Below are positions 45,788-57,484 of a stretch of DNA of 64,000 nucleotides, piece by piece. The stretch lies in the NCBI GenBank assembly GCA_019775845.1, contig JADQAV010000029.1, positions 1 to 64,000 on the forward strand, given 5' to 3'. Position 1 is the stretch's first letter. The number at the start of each line of letters is the position of its first letter. This stretch comes from Myrmaecium sp. VS I D KN 1. Lineage: Eukaryota > Ascomycota > Dothideomycetes > Valsariales > Valsariaceae. Under the pieces are notes generated by a model. It made no database searches and had not been told where the DNA came from. It saw nothing but the letters and a program-made list of their open reading frames with translations. Both the position numbers and the translations under genes were made by a program.

Positions 45788-47669
45788 CTACCCCTGCACA
45801 ACACCCCCCCACCGACTCGCCCGCAGCCGATGCACAATCACCTCCCCCCGTCCCTTCTCACCGAAACGCACATTCCGTGCATGCGCCAAATACAAGCCGC
45901 GTGCCAAGCCGACCGCGGCCTCGAGCGCGTCCGGCGAGCCGAGCATGTCACGGACGCGGGCCAGGACCCACGCCCGCTGCGCCGGGCCGACCAGGCGGCC
46001 CTGGGACACGAGCAGCAGGGGCCAGAGGGTTTGGATGCGGCGTTGGACGGGGATGGATAAGTCTGGGGAGGTGGTGGTGGTGGTGGGGCCGCCGGGGGAG
46101 GAGGCTGGGGTGCCTGTGGGATCGGGGGTAAGGTGGGGATGGGGGGAGGAGGGCGCGGAGGCGGGACGGGGCGGGTGCGGGTAGAAGCCCAGGAAGTGGC
46201 TGATGAGGCGGGGGGGTTGTTGGTCGTTGTCGTCGGTGAGGTCGAGGGGGTTGGGGGTTTTGTGAGTGCTTGAGCTGAGGGGGTGCGGGTGCGGGTGCGA
46301 GAGCTGGGGGGCGTAGCCGGCGAGGGAGGGGACGGAGGCGCAGATGCTGCGGACGAGGGTGCTGAGGGCGTGGACGGAGGCGGGGATGCGGGGGTCCGGG
46401 GGATTGGCGGGCTGCTCGTGCTGCTGCTGCTGCTGCGGTGGAAGGAGTTGACCCAGGATGATGCGGTGGAGGCGTAGGCGCAGGACGCGGACGTGGTTCC
46501 AGAGGATGGCGGCGGCGCGGGTGGGGTATAGGTCGTAGGTGCCTTCCCAGACGAGGTCGGGGTGGTGAGGGGCGGCGAGGGTGGTGTACTGCCAGGATGA
46601 GGGCAGCCCGGCGGTGAAGGCGGACATGTCTTGCTCGAGTGTGTGGGCGGCGTTGAGGAGTGCGGGACAATAACGGTCTCCATTCCTCTTCGCCCACGAC
46701 GTGACTTGGGACCAGCGGACGGTGAAGTGGAAAAGACGGGCATAGGGGTTGGCGTGCTTGGACAGATAGAGCGGTGAGCTTTCCACGAGGCTGAGGATCT
46801 CGGGCGGCAGTTCGGTGGCAGTCATCGTGCAGTTGAAGATCATGTTGAGGTGGATCTGCTCGAAGAGCTGCAAGCCGGTCTTCGTGGAGAACTGGCTTTT
46901 GCCGCGGAGCTTAACGAGCTGCAAGGCCCCAGCAAGGTGCTTGTCGAACGTGTTCATGGCGTGCTGGCTGGGGTTCATGATGATCTCGAACATGCCCAGG
47001 ACCATCACGGCGGCCAGCGTGGCGTCATGCCGGGCGGTTGCGGGGTTTTGGAGGGCTTGGTTAACAAGGCCAAGCGCCTTCACATGGTTCGCGCGGGCCG
47101 TGTGCATTAAGTTGCTGGACCGGGTGGCTCGCGCATAGCCGGCCAGACCCACGGCCCGGATGCCGGTGGACAGGTGCTCGACCCAGTAGTCCGGGAGGCA
47201 ATCAAACTGCCGCTGGACGGCGTATTTACCGACGTAGTTGTCCATGAAGAACTTGACGCCGACGTCTTCTACCAGCGAATGGACCAAGAGTCCGGCCGGC
47301 ACGATGTCGAGGGGCGCAGATTCTCCTTCTTCTCGTCGTGGTTTCTGCCGACCAGACGTGGGCTGTCCAGTCTTCTCTGCCGACGCTTCTCGCGGACTGC
47401 TCTTGGAGGAGGTCACTTTTCCTTTCCTGGCCTTCCTGGCGACCTGGGCGCTCTGGTCTTCAAACATGAGGTCGAGCTGGCTGCGATAGCCTGGGCAGGC
47501 ATGACCGATCTTGATGCATTGCCCACAGGACGGCTTTGCCTGGTCACACTATCTCGTACTGTTAGAGATGGCAGGCCAGAAGACCCAGAGCGCCGCGGCA
47601 TCCACATACGCGAATCTTCCTCGCGCGACATTTCTCGCAGCCCTTGGAGGGCACGCCTCGGTACACCAT
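45788..47669 (-). CDS. Zn2Cys6 fungal transcription factor (DUF3468-like)
   Basis: 606 residues in two exons, 47669-47610 and 47548-45788. The 61-nt intron (GTATGT...GATAG) falls inside the zinc cluster; splicing restores GCEKCRARKIRCDQAKPSCGQC with Cys11, 14, 21, 28, 31 and 38. The next frame opens at MFEDQSAQVAR and continues in frame. It carries basic KARKGK, then a helical fungal-regulator domain: FFMDNYVGKYAVQ, LLNAAHTLEQDM, AAAILWNHVRVLRLRLHRIIL, with LWPLLLVSQGRLVGPAQRAWVLARV near the end. This is the pattern of C6 regulators with the DUF3468-type C-terminal domain, about the usual length. A Gln run and Pro/Ser/Thr loop (about residues 370-480) lie in the middle. Nuclear; target genes unknown. 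The start ATG has little room upstream. Confidence 0.85.
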
Positions 47670-49222
47670 GCTTCCGTTGGGAGTCGGTTCCGGCACGCCA
47701 AGTGGATATCGTGGGCGGCAGGGGAGGACGTTCGTTCAGGAGGGATGGACGAGCGGATCGGACTGAGGGTCCATGGCGGAGGATGAGCGAGGTGGGAGGT
47801 GTGCGAGGTGCGGAGTTTATGACCGGTCGGGCATGCTCTGCGAGTGGAGTCGAAGGATGTGGCTTAGTTGGCCCCAGGTTCAGCCTTAGGCTTGTTTAGA
47901 CCGGCTTGACCAGCGACCCACCACGATGAGGGGCGGAGCGGCGGAGACGCCCCGGGGGTTGTCGGCTCTTTGCCGATCTCCGGGCTTGGGGGCGGATCAG
48001 GCTCTCAGGCAGCGATGTTGAGGCGGTACGGTGTCCAGGCACCCAGGCTTGCAATTGAAGGCAGCAAGGCTCCAGGGCTTCAGGGCTTCAAGGCACCACG
48101 GCTTCAAGGCGGAGATTGTCGGCTCTTCTCTAATTCAACCTCACGCGTCACACCTCACACCGACCTCTTCACAGACGGTGCCTCGCTTGATACCATTCTA
48201 TAGCCGCTTCATACTCACATTTCACTTTCGTCCTTACAGTGTAAACAGCTGCACTCCGACCGAGGACCATTTGACCAAATGGGTGGGCACTCCTCGTTCT
48301 GGCGGACTGCTGCAGATACTATCCGACTTCCTCTCCCCACACGGTGCATCTGAATCGGCAAGCAAGAAGTTTCTTAGGCTGGACCGCTCTTTCGGCTGCT
48401 TAATTGCGTCTCTCCGAGGAAGTAGCGGACACCGTCACCCAGGGATGCAAGATGCCGTTCCACAAGGAAAAGAAGCATTCACAAATCTCTCCCTTTCCAG
48501 GAGCTCTATTTTGCAAGTCCAGTGAGCGTCCCATCATGTCCATGGGTTGAGATCCCCTTCAAATGTCCAGCCGCAGCGTCCAGCCAAAGGACGGCACCCG
48601 TTCCAGCCCGCTGTTTCGGTCAAGCTAAGATGAGCCAAGGAGAGCCAAGGTGGCTCGGAAGCAGGTACAGGCCACATGGTCTGCTGATACGACATAGACT
48701 AACATGAGTTTCAACCTTCCCCAACTGGTGCCACACGCAACTAAACGGCCTGCGCACAAGGGAAGGAAGATGTGCAATCCCCTGGACCAATCCACCTCGG
48801 CTCGATCCATGAGTTCGAGAGGAAAGATAGACTCTGGATGATTGCACCAAGAATGGACCAAGGACAGGTCCGCAACCTTCACACTCCTGCCGAAGAAAGT
48901 ACACCCGTTCCCGCTGCAGCGACATTCGCCTCCTTTTTCTTTTGCGTTACCCAAGACACCAATGGACGTTCGCCGACCTGTCTCAATCACGGTCGCGTGC
49001 ATGGCAACACAGCGCCACAGGAGCCCCAGAAGCGATGAAGCGCCTGGGTATCAACGAAACGCCCGGGTCCTCCCCCTATTTCTTCTTGCCTCTTCATCCT
49101 TTTCCATCCGGAGGTCGCAGCGCTCCGCCGCCGTTCACCAGCGAGCGACTGTATAAAGCCGGCGTCGCCCGACCTCCGCACGGAATCGCCCAATTCCCAC
49201 CCTTCCCTCCACCATCAGAGCG
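47670..49222. other. Intergenic, minisatellite-like runs
   Basis: Divergent spacer between the regulator (minus) and the membrane protein (plus). Around 48060-48115 a CAGGGCTTCAAGG-like unit repeats imperfectly about four times. Frames of 60-160 codons are open but have no domain. Confidence 0.5.
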
Positions 49223-50468
49223 ATGTCGGTTACCGAGATGGTCTCGGTGCCGTCCGACTGCTTTGACACGACCGTGCTATCTGGTTGGGTGACCGTGGAC
49301 CCGGCCGAAGAGACGTACCTGGTGGGTGACCTGCGCGTAGCCCCAACAGACGCAGCTGGCACCTCTTTCTGTTTTCCTTCCGAGTGGCAGCCCTGGAGTA
49401 CGTACGCCGCTGGCGACGACTGTCCGTACGGGTACATCCAGGGCTGCTACGATGACTCCACTGAGGTGGTGACCTGCTGTCCAGTGTAAGAGAAGAATCT
49501 TCTTTGCTCCACACTCGCGAGTGCGAAAGAAATACCACGACTCACCCGCTTTACATAGCAACTTCGCCTGCACCCCCGGAATGGACGCCTACAACTGGGG
49601 CTCCGACTTCAACCCGTGCCTCAGCACCCTGCCCGCGACCGCGATCTCCACCGCCGCCGTTCTCTTCACAGGCATCTTCAACCCGGACATCTCCCTCATC
49701 ATAACCGCCTCCTTCATCACCACCATCACCCTCACCGGCGGCAACGTGCTCAGCGCGCCCGCCATCATGATCCAGCAGGGCACCGCGCCCGCCTTCTCCC
49801 CCGCCGACCCCACCCCCACGGCGACAAACAGCGACGTCTACGACTACGACACCCCCACCCCATACTACTACGAAACCTTCACCGGCACCGGCCCCTTCCT
49901 CACCTCCCCCGCGCCCCTCGTCTCCGACGCCGCCGAAATCGAAACCGACCCCCTCCAGCTCGCCGCAACCACCAGCATCACCCCATCATCAACCTCCACC
50001 TCCACACCTCCAGCCCCAGCTCCGTCACTCACCCCCGCCGCCGCCGCCGGCCTCACCCTCGGCGCCATCGCCGTCGTCCTCCTCTTCGTCCTCGGCCTCC
50101 TCGCCCTCTTCCGCCGGCGGCGAGGGCAGCAGCGTTGGGTATGGGGGCGCCGCGAGGACGACTCCTCGGGATCCGCGGCTGGCGATCGGGATGTGCGGCG
50201 ACGGGGGGAGGAGATGCATCCGCTGGCGCCGATGCGCATGGGTGGGAAGGCGGAGGGTGGGGTGGGTGTGGGCGTGGTGGAGGTGGAGGTGGCGGAGTTG
50301 GATGGGCAACCGTCGCTTTTGCTGATGCCGAAGCGGGAGGATCGGGCGGAGAAGGAGGGCGTGGAGGAGGTGTGGAGTCCGGTGTCAGAATTGGATGGTG
50401 CGGGTACGGGGGCTGGTTTCGCTGCCGGGAATGATGGGCTTGGGGGTGGGTGGGTGAAGGAAGGGTGA
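49223..50468 (+). CDS. Single-pass membrane protein, Cys-rich ectodomain
   Basis: 390 residues in two exons, 49223-49485 and 49559-50468 (73-nt intron, junction CCPVNFACTP). The first 130 residues carry paired cysteines (SDCFDTT, FCFPSEW, DDCPYGYIQGCYDD, VTCCPV, FACTPGMDAYNW, FNPCLS). A Ser/Thr/Pro-rich stalk (ITPSSTSTSTPPAPAPS) leads to one membrane segment (GLTLGAIAVVLLFVLGLLAL) and the stop-transfer FRRRRGQQR. The cytosolic tail has acidic and Gly-rich stretches. This is the layout of fungal cell-wall or surface-sensor type proteins. No signal peptide is evident at the chosen Met, so an upstream exon may be missing. Ligand and partners unknown. Confidence 0.75.
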
Positions 50469-52139
50469 TGGATGGATAACGGAGCAAAGGTTGAGGGAGA
50501 GAGTGGATATTTCCCGTTTTTGTGAACGTGTAGAGCAAAGTGTGTGAGTGAGAGCGAGCTGGGTTTGTAATTCCCCTGTACTCCCTGAGTCAAATCCCCT
50601 TTCTTCCTTCCCTCCCTGATCTTGTTCCACACCCTCCTGCCTCTGCGCTGCGCCCTTTCCCTTCTCCGACAAAGATGACCTTCGTATCAGATGATTCTGA
50701 CGTTGATATACTCACCAGAGATAAATCATCTCCGCAAGCGCAGATCCACATCCAACGTTTCCTCTTCTCGACCTCTCTCAGTCGAGGCCGGCCACATCGG
50801 TACGAATACAAGAAACTCCACATCGCAGGTAGATTCCAACCTACCCGTGTCTTGTTTAGGAAGGCTGCTCGGGGGTTTGGTAACGAGCAGGTTGTTGATT
50901 GGTGGGTAGGTTGGGGGGGCCTGTGGTGAGGACAGAGAGAGCGGGGGTTCGTTTAGTCTGATTGTGCTCCCGCCGTTATGAGGGATTGGTCTGGTCTATA
51001 CTTTAAACTGTTACTACTTATGTGTATTCTACAAATATGACGCTTTATACATACATATAGGCGTATAGCGATTATATATAGGAAAGATCGTAGGGTATCC
51101 CAGTCCTACAACTACATATGCACTTATAGCACCCGCATATGTCAGTTCGACCAATCGTCTTTGGTTGGCTTACAAGACTGCGGGGAAGGAAATGCCTGTC
51201 CCCCCGTCACCGCTGCGGCGAAGGTGTGAATAGCACCGCATCGTCGCATCCTGTCCGGCGCCCTCCCATCATCACTCGCATGGAACATCCCATCCGATGT
51301 CCGTTTTCCATGGCTCCTCGCGGCGTCCTTGGCTTCCTTCGCTGACTTCCATCCTCCTTGGGCCAACCGCCTCTCCCAGTCTGTCCGGCATTCCTCCCCA
51401 TTCTTTCCATGCGCGTGCGCGCTGTCGATACATCATCCTTTGATCCATCTTCACTCGCCCATCCTTCTCCGTCCCCCAGGAACTTCGTTGTGACCGACGT
51501 CGTTGATCCGGGTGCGCAGTGGACTGGCTGCGCTGCACGTCCGTCCAGTGTGTCCCAAGGCGCAAAAGGAACCTACGTCAGCCTTTCCCCGAAGCTAACC
51601 AACTTATCCCCGACCACTCCGCACGCGCGCAATCCCGCACACCTCCTGCCTCCGTCCTCTCGCCGCCCACACCCACGCCCGGCCATCATCCACCGTTCTC
51701 CCTTGCTCGGGTCTTCAATCCCTCGCATTCGAGCTTCTTCGCCCGTTCCGAAACAGCGTCTTCCTCGTCGTCGTTACCGGACAAGGCCTCACGTCGCCGC
51801 CCATCTCTCGCATTCACCCTACACATACGTCCGACATTTCCCCGCCTCCCAACACTTTGGCGCAAGCACTGCCCCTTGTCGTGATGCTCATTCCTCGCGC
51901 AACGCCGCAGATCGACTTCTAGCATCGTCCGCCCTTGTCGGAATCGCTCCGAGGTGGCTTGCAGGTTGCGGCTTCGTTTGCCTGGGCTGCTCAGCGACTT
52001 GGGGTGACGACGTGCTTCCTCGCACCGGAGATTCCACGGCGTCGCGACTCGCAACACGCATCGGCGCGGAGTCCCGGACGGTAGTCGCGCAACGTCGAAG
52101 TGACCTAGTACAGGCCTCCTTGCGACGGGCATCGGCCCA
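50469..52139. other. Intergenic, no supported gene
   Basis: 1.7 kb holding the 3' end of the membrane-protein gene and the upstream region of the large regulator. AT-rich patch at about 50995-51130. An open frame (51358-52164) runs past the regulator's start in a different frame; it is Arg/Ser/Pro-rich and was not called. Confidence 0.5.
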
Positions 52140-55100
52140 ATGTCTTTCCCTGATTACGGCATGAACTACAATCCTAGCTCCCACAACTTTCAAGCCTTCA
52201 ACACCGCCCCCGATGCGCCAACCGCGCCGTTCTCGAACGCACCGCCGGGACAGCTGCAGAGTGTCCCAGATGGGAGTGAGTACAGACAGATGGGGTTGGA
52301 AGCGATGGACACCAACACGACTCCGGACTCGATGGGCTTCGTCGGAGGAGCGGAGTCCACCGTGGGCGAGGGGTCGTTGCAGCTGAATACCGACGACACG
52401 GGCAACGGAGATGGAACGGACGGTCCGGGCTCGGCGAAACCGGGAGACAAAAACGAGCCCTTGCCGCCGTGGAGCGAGATGAAGACCAAGGCCGGAAAGG
52501 AACGGAAGCGGCTGCCGTTGGCCTGCATCGCCTGCCGCCGGAAGAAGATCCGCTGTTCGGGGGAGAAGCCGGCGTGCAAGCACTGCTTGCGCTCGCGGAT
52601 CCCGTGCGTGTACAAGGTCACCACGCGCAAAGCGGCGCCGCGGACGGACTACATGGCCATGCTGGACAAGCGGTTGAAGCGGATGGAGGACCGAGTGATC
52701 AAGCTGATCCCGAAGGAGAACCTGGCCTCGGTGGCCGCGGTGGGACGAGCGGTGGTGAAACCCGCGTTGCCGGGACCGCCATCGAGAGCCCCCGCGGGGA
52801 AGAAGAGAGCGGCGGAGGAGGCGTTTGGCGCCGAGCTGGATGAGTGGGCCAAGTCGAAGGAGCCAGAATCGGAAGAGGGTCAAGGACGCGGTGCGCCGAA
52901 GGGGCGGAGCGTGGAGGAGACGGAACTGCTCAAGGAAGGCGCGGACGCTCTTCCGCCCAAAGCAATCCAACAACACCTCGCCGAGACTTACTTTGACTTC
53001 GTGTACGGCCAGTCGTATCCGCTCCTCCACAAGCCGAGCTTCATGCGGAAGCTGGACGCCGGACTGGTGCCGCCGGTGCTCATGCTCGCCGTCTGCGCCA
53101 TCTCCGCGCGGTTTTCGACGCATCCCCAGCTGCGGACCGAACCGGCCTTCCTCCGCGGCGAGAGCTGGGCCAGTGCTGCCCGGGAGATCGCCCTGAGGCG
53201 TTTCGACAAACCCAACATCACCATCCTCATCGTCTACCTACTTCTCGGTTTGCACGAGTTTGGCACGTGCCAGGGCGGGCGGAGTTGGATGTTTGGCGGC
53301 ATGGCGCAGCGCATGGCGTATGCCCTGCAGCTTCATCGGGACCTCGACTACGATCCTTCCGTGCGCGACGGCGAGCGGAAGAAGTTGAGCTTCCTGGATC
53401 GGGAGATCCAGCGACGGACGATGTGGTCGTGCTTTCTGATGGATCGATTCAATTCGTCAGGCACGGATCGACCGTTATTCGTGAACGAGCAGTTCATCAG
53501 CGCGCAGCTCCCGATCAAGGAACACTACTTCCAGATGGAAATCGCCGGCCCCACCGAGGATCTCGACGGCAACGTCCCAAATCCCGTGCCGGAGGAGTCC
53601 GGTCAATTGTCAAACCCGAAGAACAACATGGGCGTCGTGGCATATCTCATCCGTTTGGTCACCATCTGGGGCAGACTGATCCGGTACATGAACCTTGGCG
53701 GGAAAGAGAAGGAAGCCCACCCGATGTGGTCGCCTCAATCCACCTACAACCAGCTCCAATCCCAAGTGCACGAGTTTCGCAACTCGCTCCCTTCCAGCCT
53801 CACCTATTGCGAGGAGAACTTGCAGACCCACGCAGTTGAAAAGACTGCCAATCAGTTCATCTACCTTCACATCCTATACCACCAGATTCTGCTCTTCATG
53901 AACCGCTTCGCCCTTCCGACCGCGGCATCCAACGTCCGCCCTCCCAAAGATATCCCCCAAGACTTTCTCGCCTCCGCCGCACGCTCCGCCCTCGACTCCG
54001 CGAACCAAATATCCCTCCTCATTCACGAAGCGTTCGATTACAACGTGGTCGCTCCTTTCACCGGCTACTGCGCATTCTTCTCCAGCACCGTGCACATCCA
54101 CGGTGTCTTCTCGAAAAACCCGCAACTGGAGGCGCAGAGCAAGAGATATCTCGCGTACAACGTCAAGTATCTCTCGAAGATCAAGAAGTACTGGGGCATG
54201 TTCCACTTCGTGGCGGAGAACTTAAAGGATCTCTACCGGCAGCACGCCGACGCCGTGCTCCGCGGCGCCAAGGGCTCCTCCACCAACGCCGAGGGAAACA
54301 TCTTTCAATACGGCGACTGGTTCGATCGGTATCCGCACGGCGTCAGCAAGACCGACTACGAAGACCCGGCGTCCGGCATCAAGAAGGAAGAAGGGGCGGA
54401 CGCCGTGCTGGGGCAAAAGTCCGACCTCCAAACGGTCGAGGAGTTCTTCGCGACGCTGTCCCCGCCCAGCCGGGCCGAGCAGCAGCGCAAGATGGCCAAG
54501 AAGGGCACCGTCCGCGGCGGCCGCAAAAGCGTCTCCGAGGCCGGCAACCCCATCCGCACGCAAGCGCAGGCACAGGCGCAGGCACAGGCGCAGGTGCAAG
54601 CGCAGGCACAGGCGCAGGCACAGGCGCAGGTGCAAGCGCAGGCACAGGCAGCACAGGCACAAGCGCGCGCTCAACACCAGATGAACCCGCAACCACAACC
54701 ACAACCACACCTAGCACCTACTTTCCACCACCAGCAGCAACCGCCCCAAATCCTCCCCCACCACCTCGTCATCCCGCCTCACGACGCAAACGCAACGGCG
54801 TCGACCTTCGAACCCACCTTTTTCTCTCCAACATCCCACCACCCCCAGCACCCTCTCCAACAACATCAAATACAACAACATCCACAGCCCTTTCACTCCC
54901 CCCCAACCCACAACCCCAACAGCACCTCCCCATCTTACCTCCCACCCCCCGATCCCTCCTCCTCCACCCACAACCACACCAACACACACCCCAGCACCAC
55001 CAGCAGCAGCACGCACTTCTGGCTCCCCGACCCCGCCCTCATGACCCACGGGCACGGCTACCCCTTCGCCGATCTCGCGCAGGGCAGCTGGTTCCTGCCA

Positions 55101-55364
55101 TTTAACATCGAGCCCCCGCCGCTTGCCGCCGGGGGCGGTGGTGGTGGTGGTGGTGGGTTGGAGGGGGCGGTGGCGTTCGCTGGGGGTCTGGGGGAGGCGA
55201 CGGCGACGGGGTTCGTGGCGGGGTTGGACGGGGGGGCGTTGGATGGACATGTGGGGTTTGCGGGGATGGAGGGAGGTGCGGTTTTGTTTGGGGATTTTGG
55301 GGGATTGGGCGGGTTGGGGGGTGCTGCGTCTGGGGCTGGGGCGACGGGGGATGGGGAGGGGTGA
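52140..55364 (+). CDS. Large Zn2Cys6 fungal transcription factor
   Basis: A 1074-residue intronless regulator starting MSFPDYGMNYNPSSH. The zinc cluster lies at Cys129, 132, 139, 146, 149 and 156 (CIACRRKKIRCSGEKPACKHC..SRIPC), followed by VTTRKAAPRTDYMAMLDKRLKRMEDRVIKLIP, a coiled-coil dimerisation segment. Residues about 280-620 are the fungal-specific middle domain (HLAETYFDFVYGQSYPLLHKPSF, IQRRTMWSCFLMDRFNSSG, NQFIYLHILYHQILLFMNR). A Gln/Ala tract (QAQAQAQAQAQVQ) at about 800-840, then Gln/His/Pro-rich and Gly-rich stretches, form a probable activation region. The cluster and linker resemble those of the conserved 'Fcr1-like' C6 factors, but I give no symbol. Intact throughout; start supported by the following domain order. 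Confidence 0.9.
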   Translation: MSFPDYGMNYNPSSHNFQAFNTAPDAPTAPFSNAPPGQLQSVPDGSEYRQMGLEAMDTNTTPDSMGFVGGAESTVGEGSLQLNTDDTGNGDGTDGPGSAKPGDKNEPLPPWSEMKTKAGKERKRLPLACIACRRKKIRCSGEKPACKHCLRSRIPCVYKVTTRKAAPRTDYMAMLDKRLKRMEDRVIKLIPKENLASVAAVGRAVVKPALPGPPSRAPAGKKRAAEEAFGAELDEWAKSKEPESEEGQGRGAPKGRSVEETELLKEGADALPPKAIQQHLAETYFDFVYGQSYPLLHKPSFMRKLDAGLVPPVLMLAVCAISARFSTHPQLRTEPAFLRGESWASAAREIALRRFDKPNITILIVYLLLGLHEFGTCQGGRSWMFGGMAQRMAYALQLHRDLDYDPSVRDGERKKLSFLDREIQRRTMWSCFLMDRFNSSGTDRPLFVNEQFISAQLPIKEHYFQMEIAGPTEDLDGNVPNPVPEESGQLSNPKNNMGVVAYLIRLVTIWGRLIRYMNLGGKEKEAHPMWSPQSTYNQLQSQVHEFRNSLPSSLTYCEENLQTHAVEKTANQFIYLHILYHQILLFMNRFALPTAASNVRPPKDIPQDFLASAARSALDSANQISLLIHEAFDYNVVAPFTGYCAFFSSTVHIHGVFSKNPQLEAQSKRYLAYNVKYLSKIKKYWGMFHFVAENLKDLYRQHADAVLRGAKGSSTNAEGNIFQYGDWFDRYPHGVSKTDYEDPASGIKKEEGADAVLGQKSDLQTVEEFFATLSPPSRAEQQRKMAKKGTVRGGRKSVSEAGNPIRTQAQAQAQAQAQVQAQAQAQAQAQVQAQAQAAQAQARAQHQMNPQPQPQPHLAPTFHHQQQPPQILPHHLVIPPHDANATASTFEPTFFSPTSHHPQHPLQQHQIQQHPQPFHSPPTHNPNSTSPSYLPPPDPSSSTHNHTNTHPSTTSSSTHFWLPDPALMTHGHGYPFADLAQGSWFLPFNIEPPPLAAGGGGGGGGGLEGAVAFAGGLGEATATGFVAGLDGGALDGHVGFAGMEGGAVLFGDFGGLGGLGGAASGAGATGDGEG
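54565..54665. repeat. CAGGCACAGGCG-type repeat coding for (Gln-Ala)n
   Basis: About eight to nine copies of a 12-base unit within the large regulator's coding sequence, translating as Gln-Ala pairs with occasional Val. Frame is kept throughout. Confidence 0.85.
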
Positions 55365-55398
55365 TGGGTGATGGGTGATGGGTGATGGGTGATGGGGA
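55362..55398. repeat. GGGTGAT heptamer array
   Basis: Four copies of GGGTGAT just after the stop codon of the large regulator, ending in a G-rich run. Confidence 0.75.
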
Positions 55399-56934
55399 GG
55401 GGTGGTGGTGTGGGATTTATGAGTGATGATTGATTTGATTGAATAATTGATTGGTATGGTGTAGGTGTAGGTGTTTATATGTCTGTCTCTGTTTATCTAT
55501 CAAAACATCTGAATATTTACCTTTCTGGATATGTGGCCGTTGTTTTCCTTTTTGTGCTTCTTCTCCTCTATACGACCATCCGAGCCGCTCCCCTAACATC
55601 ATCAATCCTTGTCCACTCTTCATATTGACCAATTGACACTTGGAAAATGGAAAATATAGATATATATATCTCATCATAGCCAGGCAAACGAACATCCTCA
55701 TCACAGCCTGGTATGCATATGTACCAATTCCAAGGATAACAAACCATAAACATACACTCATCACTCCAGCGTCCCCGATATCAGACCAGTATCGTAAGAC
55801 GATGCGCACCACCAGAAAGACCCGGTTCAAGGAGCGAAGACGGGAACAGCGTCGATCAGCCTGTCGAACTCGAGGACAGGGGCGTGCTCACCGTCGCTGG
55901 AGGGATATAAAAGATATTCTCGTCTATGCCCATAGCACGACCCGGAAGGGTGAGCGTCAACACTCTTTCTCTGGAATCTTAGGGATCCGGAGGTTCTTAG
56001 GCGGAGCAGTCTCAACTGCGCGGGTGCAATATCGGGTGGGCTGATTAGGTGAACGACGAACCGCGGCTCCCTTGCACGGTGTGATGAAGCAGCCCGACTT
56101 TCCATTTTTTTTCCTTTTGTCTTCGTAGTGCGTATAATGTTAGGTCTGAAAATAGGATCTTCACGTTAAGGCCGTGGTCATGAAGCCTATCAGGAGCCCT
56201 TCTCATTGACGGCGCAGGGGTTGTCGAAGCTTTAGTTCTTCAAAAGGCATCTGCCGTGCTTTTGCCGGCGGTGAGTGAGCCAATCATGTGGGATATCTCT
56301 GGAGAAAAAGTCGAGCAAGAGCCTTGCGTGCACATTTCCAGAAAGTTCTGCTAGCTAGCTGTGAACGCGGAGGAGGCCATATATGCACAATGGGTGCGGG
56401 CGGATCAGTTCTGGGAGAGTTCGCCATGGATTGACCAAGTACAGACGTCAATGAACGAAACCACTCTAGGGGCCTTGATGGACAAAGCTAGTGCACTGTT
56501 GAGAAAGAGAAGAGCGATGGTACAGTATGAACCATTCTTGCTATCGTCAGTGACAGCTGAAATTCAGGCCTCTAACTTCTGGCCCTCCCCAAGGAGCTTA
56601 CAGCCGACGACAAGAGATGTTCTCAGATATGGATGAGCATGTCTATTGTGACGGACCAGCAATCGAATCTGAATTAAAACTTCTCTCGTCATCCGATGCA
56701 AACAGCTCAGGATAATAAACGTCTAACTTAGCCATGGAATCTTCGCCATCACAGTCATATCACATCAAGCAAAAGCAAAGGGAAAAAACTCAAGAAGAAG
56801 CAGGCCCGAACCCCTCAGGCCGATTTTTTCATATCTGCTCTCATCATTTCCGTTCCCGCGCCTCTTCAAAAGACAGCCAGTTACGGTCCAGCTCACAGCT
56901 CACCGATCCAGTTCTCCCACCATAACCTCAACAT
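55365..56934. other. Intergenic, no supported gene
   Basis: Contains the heptamer array at its start. A 91-codon frame at 56361-56636 beginning with GTG (VNAEEAIYAQWVRADQFWE) has no Met start and no domain; it may be a worn gene fragment. Nothing else is supported. Confidence 0.4.
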
Positions 56935-57484
56935 CTACCCGACTATACGATCAAGCTCCTCGCTCAAAACCCACTCCCCATCCTCATAGAGCGTGCCATC
57001 TTCCTCCTTCAGCTGATACTCCCACTTGCCACCGACCAAAACGCCTTTCGCAACCCGCAGCATCGCCTTCCTCACAATAACAGTGCCATTCTCATTGCGG
57101 TAGACGTGGTCCACGCTGTCACCATCGATGAATTCTCTCTCAGGCTGTAATATCCCATCAGTCATGGAGTCCAGGATTGTGAACGCTGTTGCGCTAACTT
57201 ACCACTTCACCTCCTCGGCCGCACATTTGCCAGCCCCAATCCCTCCGGTATCCCCACGGTCCAAGCCATTCGCCGCCTGGTCCGGTGTTGCCTTCGACTC
57301 TGTATCTCCAAGGCCCTGGTGGTGTTTCGCCTACTTTTGGGCGAGACTGCGATTGTTCACCTCCTCCCCTTCCAGCGATATTTCCGCTGACTACTTTGCC
57401 GGCCCCACTTCTCTTGTGTCCCTTAGGCTTGGGTTTGGCCTCGTCTGCTTTCTTTCCTGACTGCGGTTGTAAGCCATGCTTCAT
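56935..57484 (-). CDS. Small hypothetical protein, two exons
   Basis: 163 residues: exons 57484-57203 and 57144-56935, joined by a 58-nt intron (GTAAGT...TTACAG) as GGEVVPEREFIDG. The first half is Gly/Lys/Arg-rich with GKKADEAKPKPKG. The second half (FIDGDSVDHVYRNENGTVIVRKAMLRVAKGVLVGGKWEYQLKEEDGTLYEDGEWVLSEELDRI) is a compact beta-rich module, built like an SH3/KOW-type barrel, but I recognise no named family. The first Met (MKHGLQPQSGKK) is used; an upstream ATG with a possible 41-nt intron (MGDE) could give a slightly longer form. Function unknown. Confidence 0.62.

Noticed and set aside
47970-48525. 164-codon frame with repeated GF/FKA-like motif
   Set aside because: It reads a minisatellite and continues without a domain. 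No sign of splicing or conservation.
51358-52164. 268-codon plus-strand frame before the large regulator
   Set aside because: Arg/Ser/Pro-rich, no domain and overlaps the regulator's start in another frame. Probably 5' leader.
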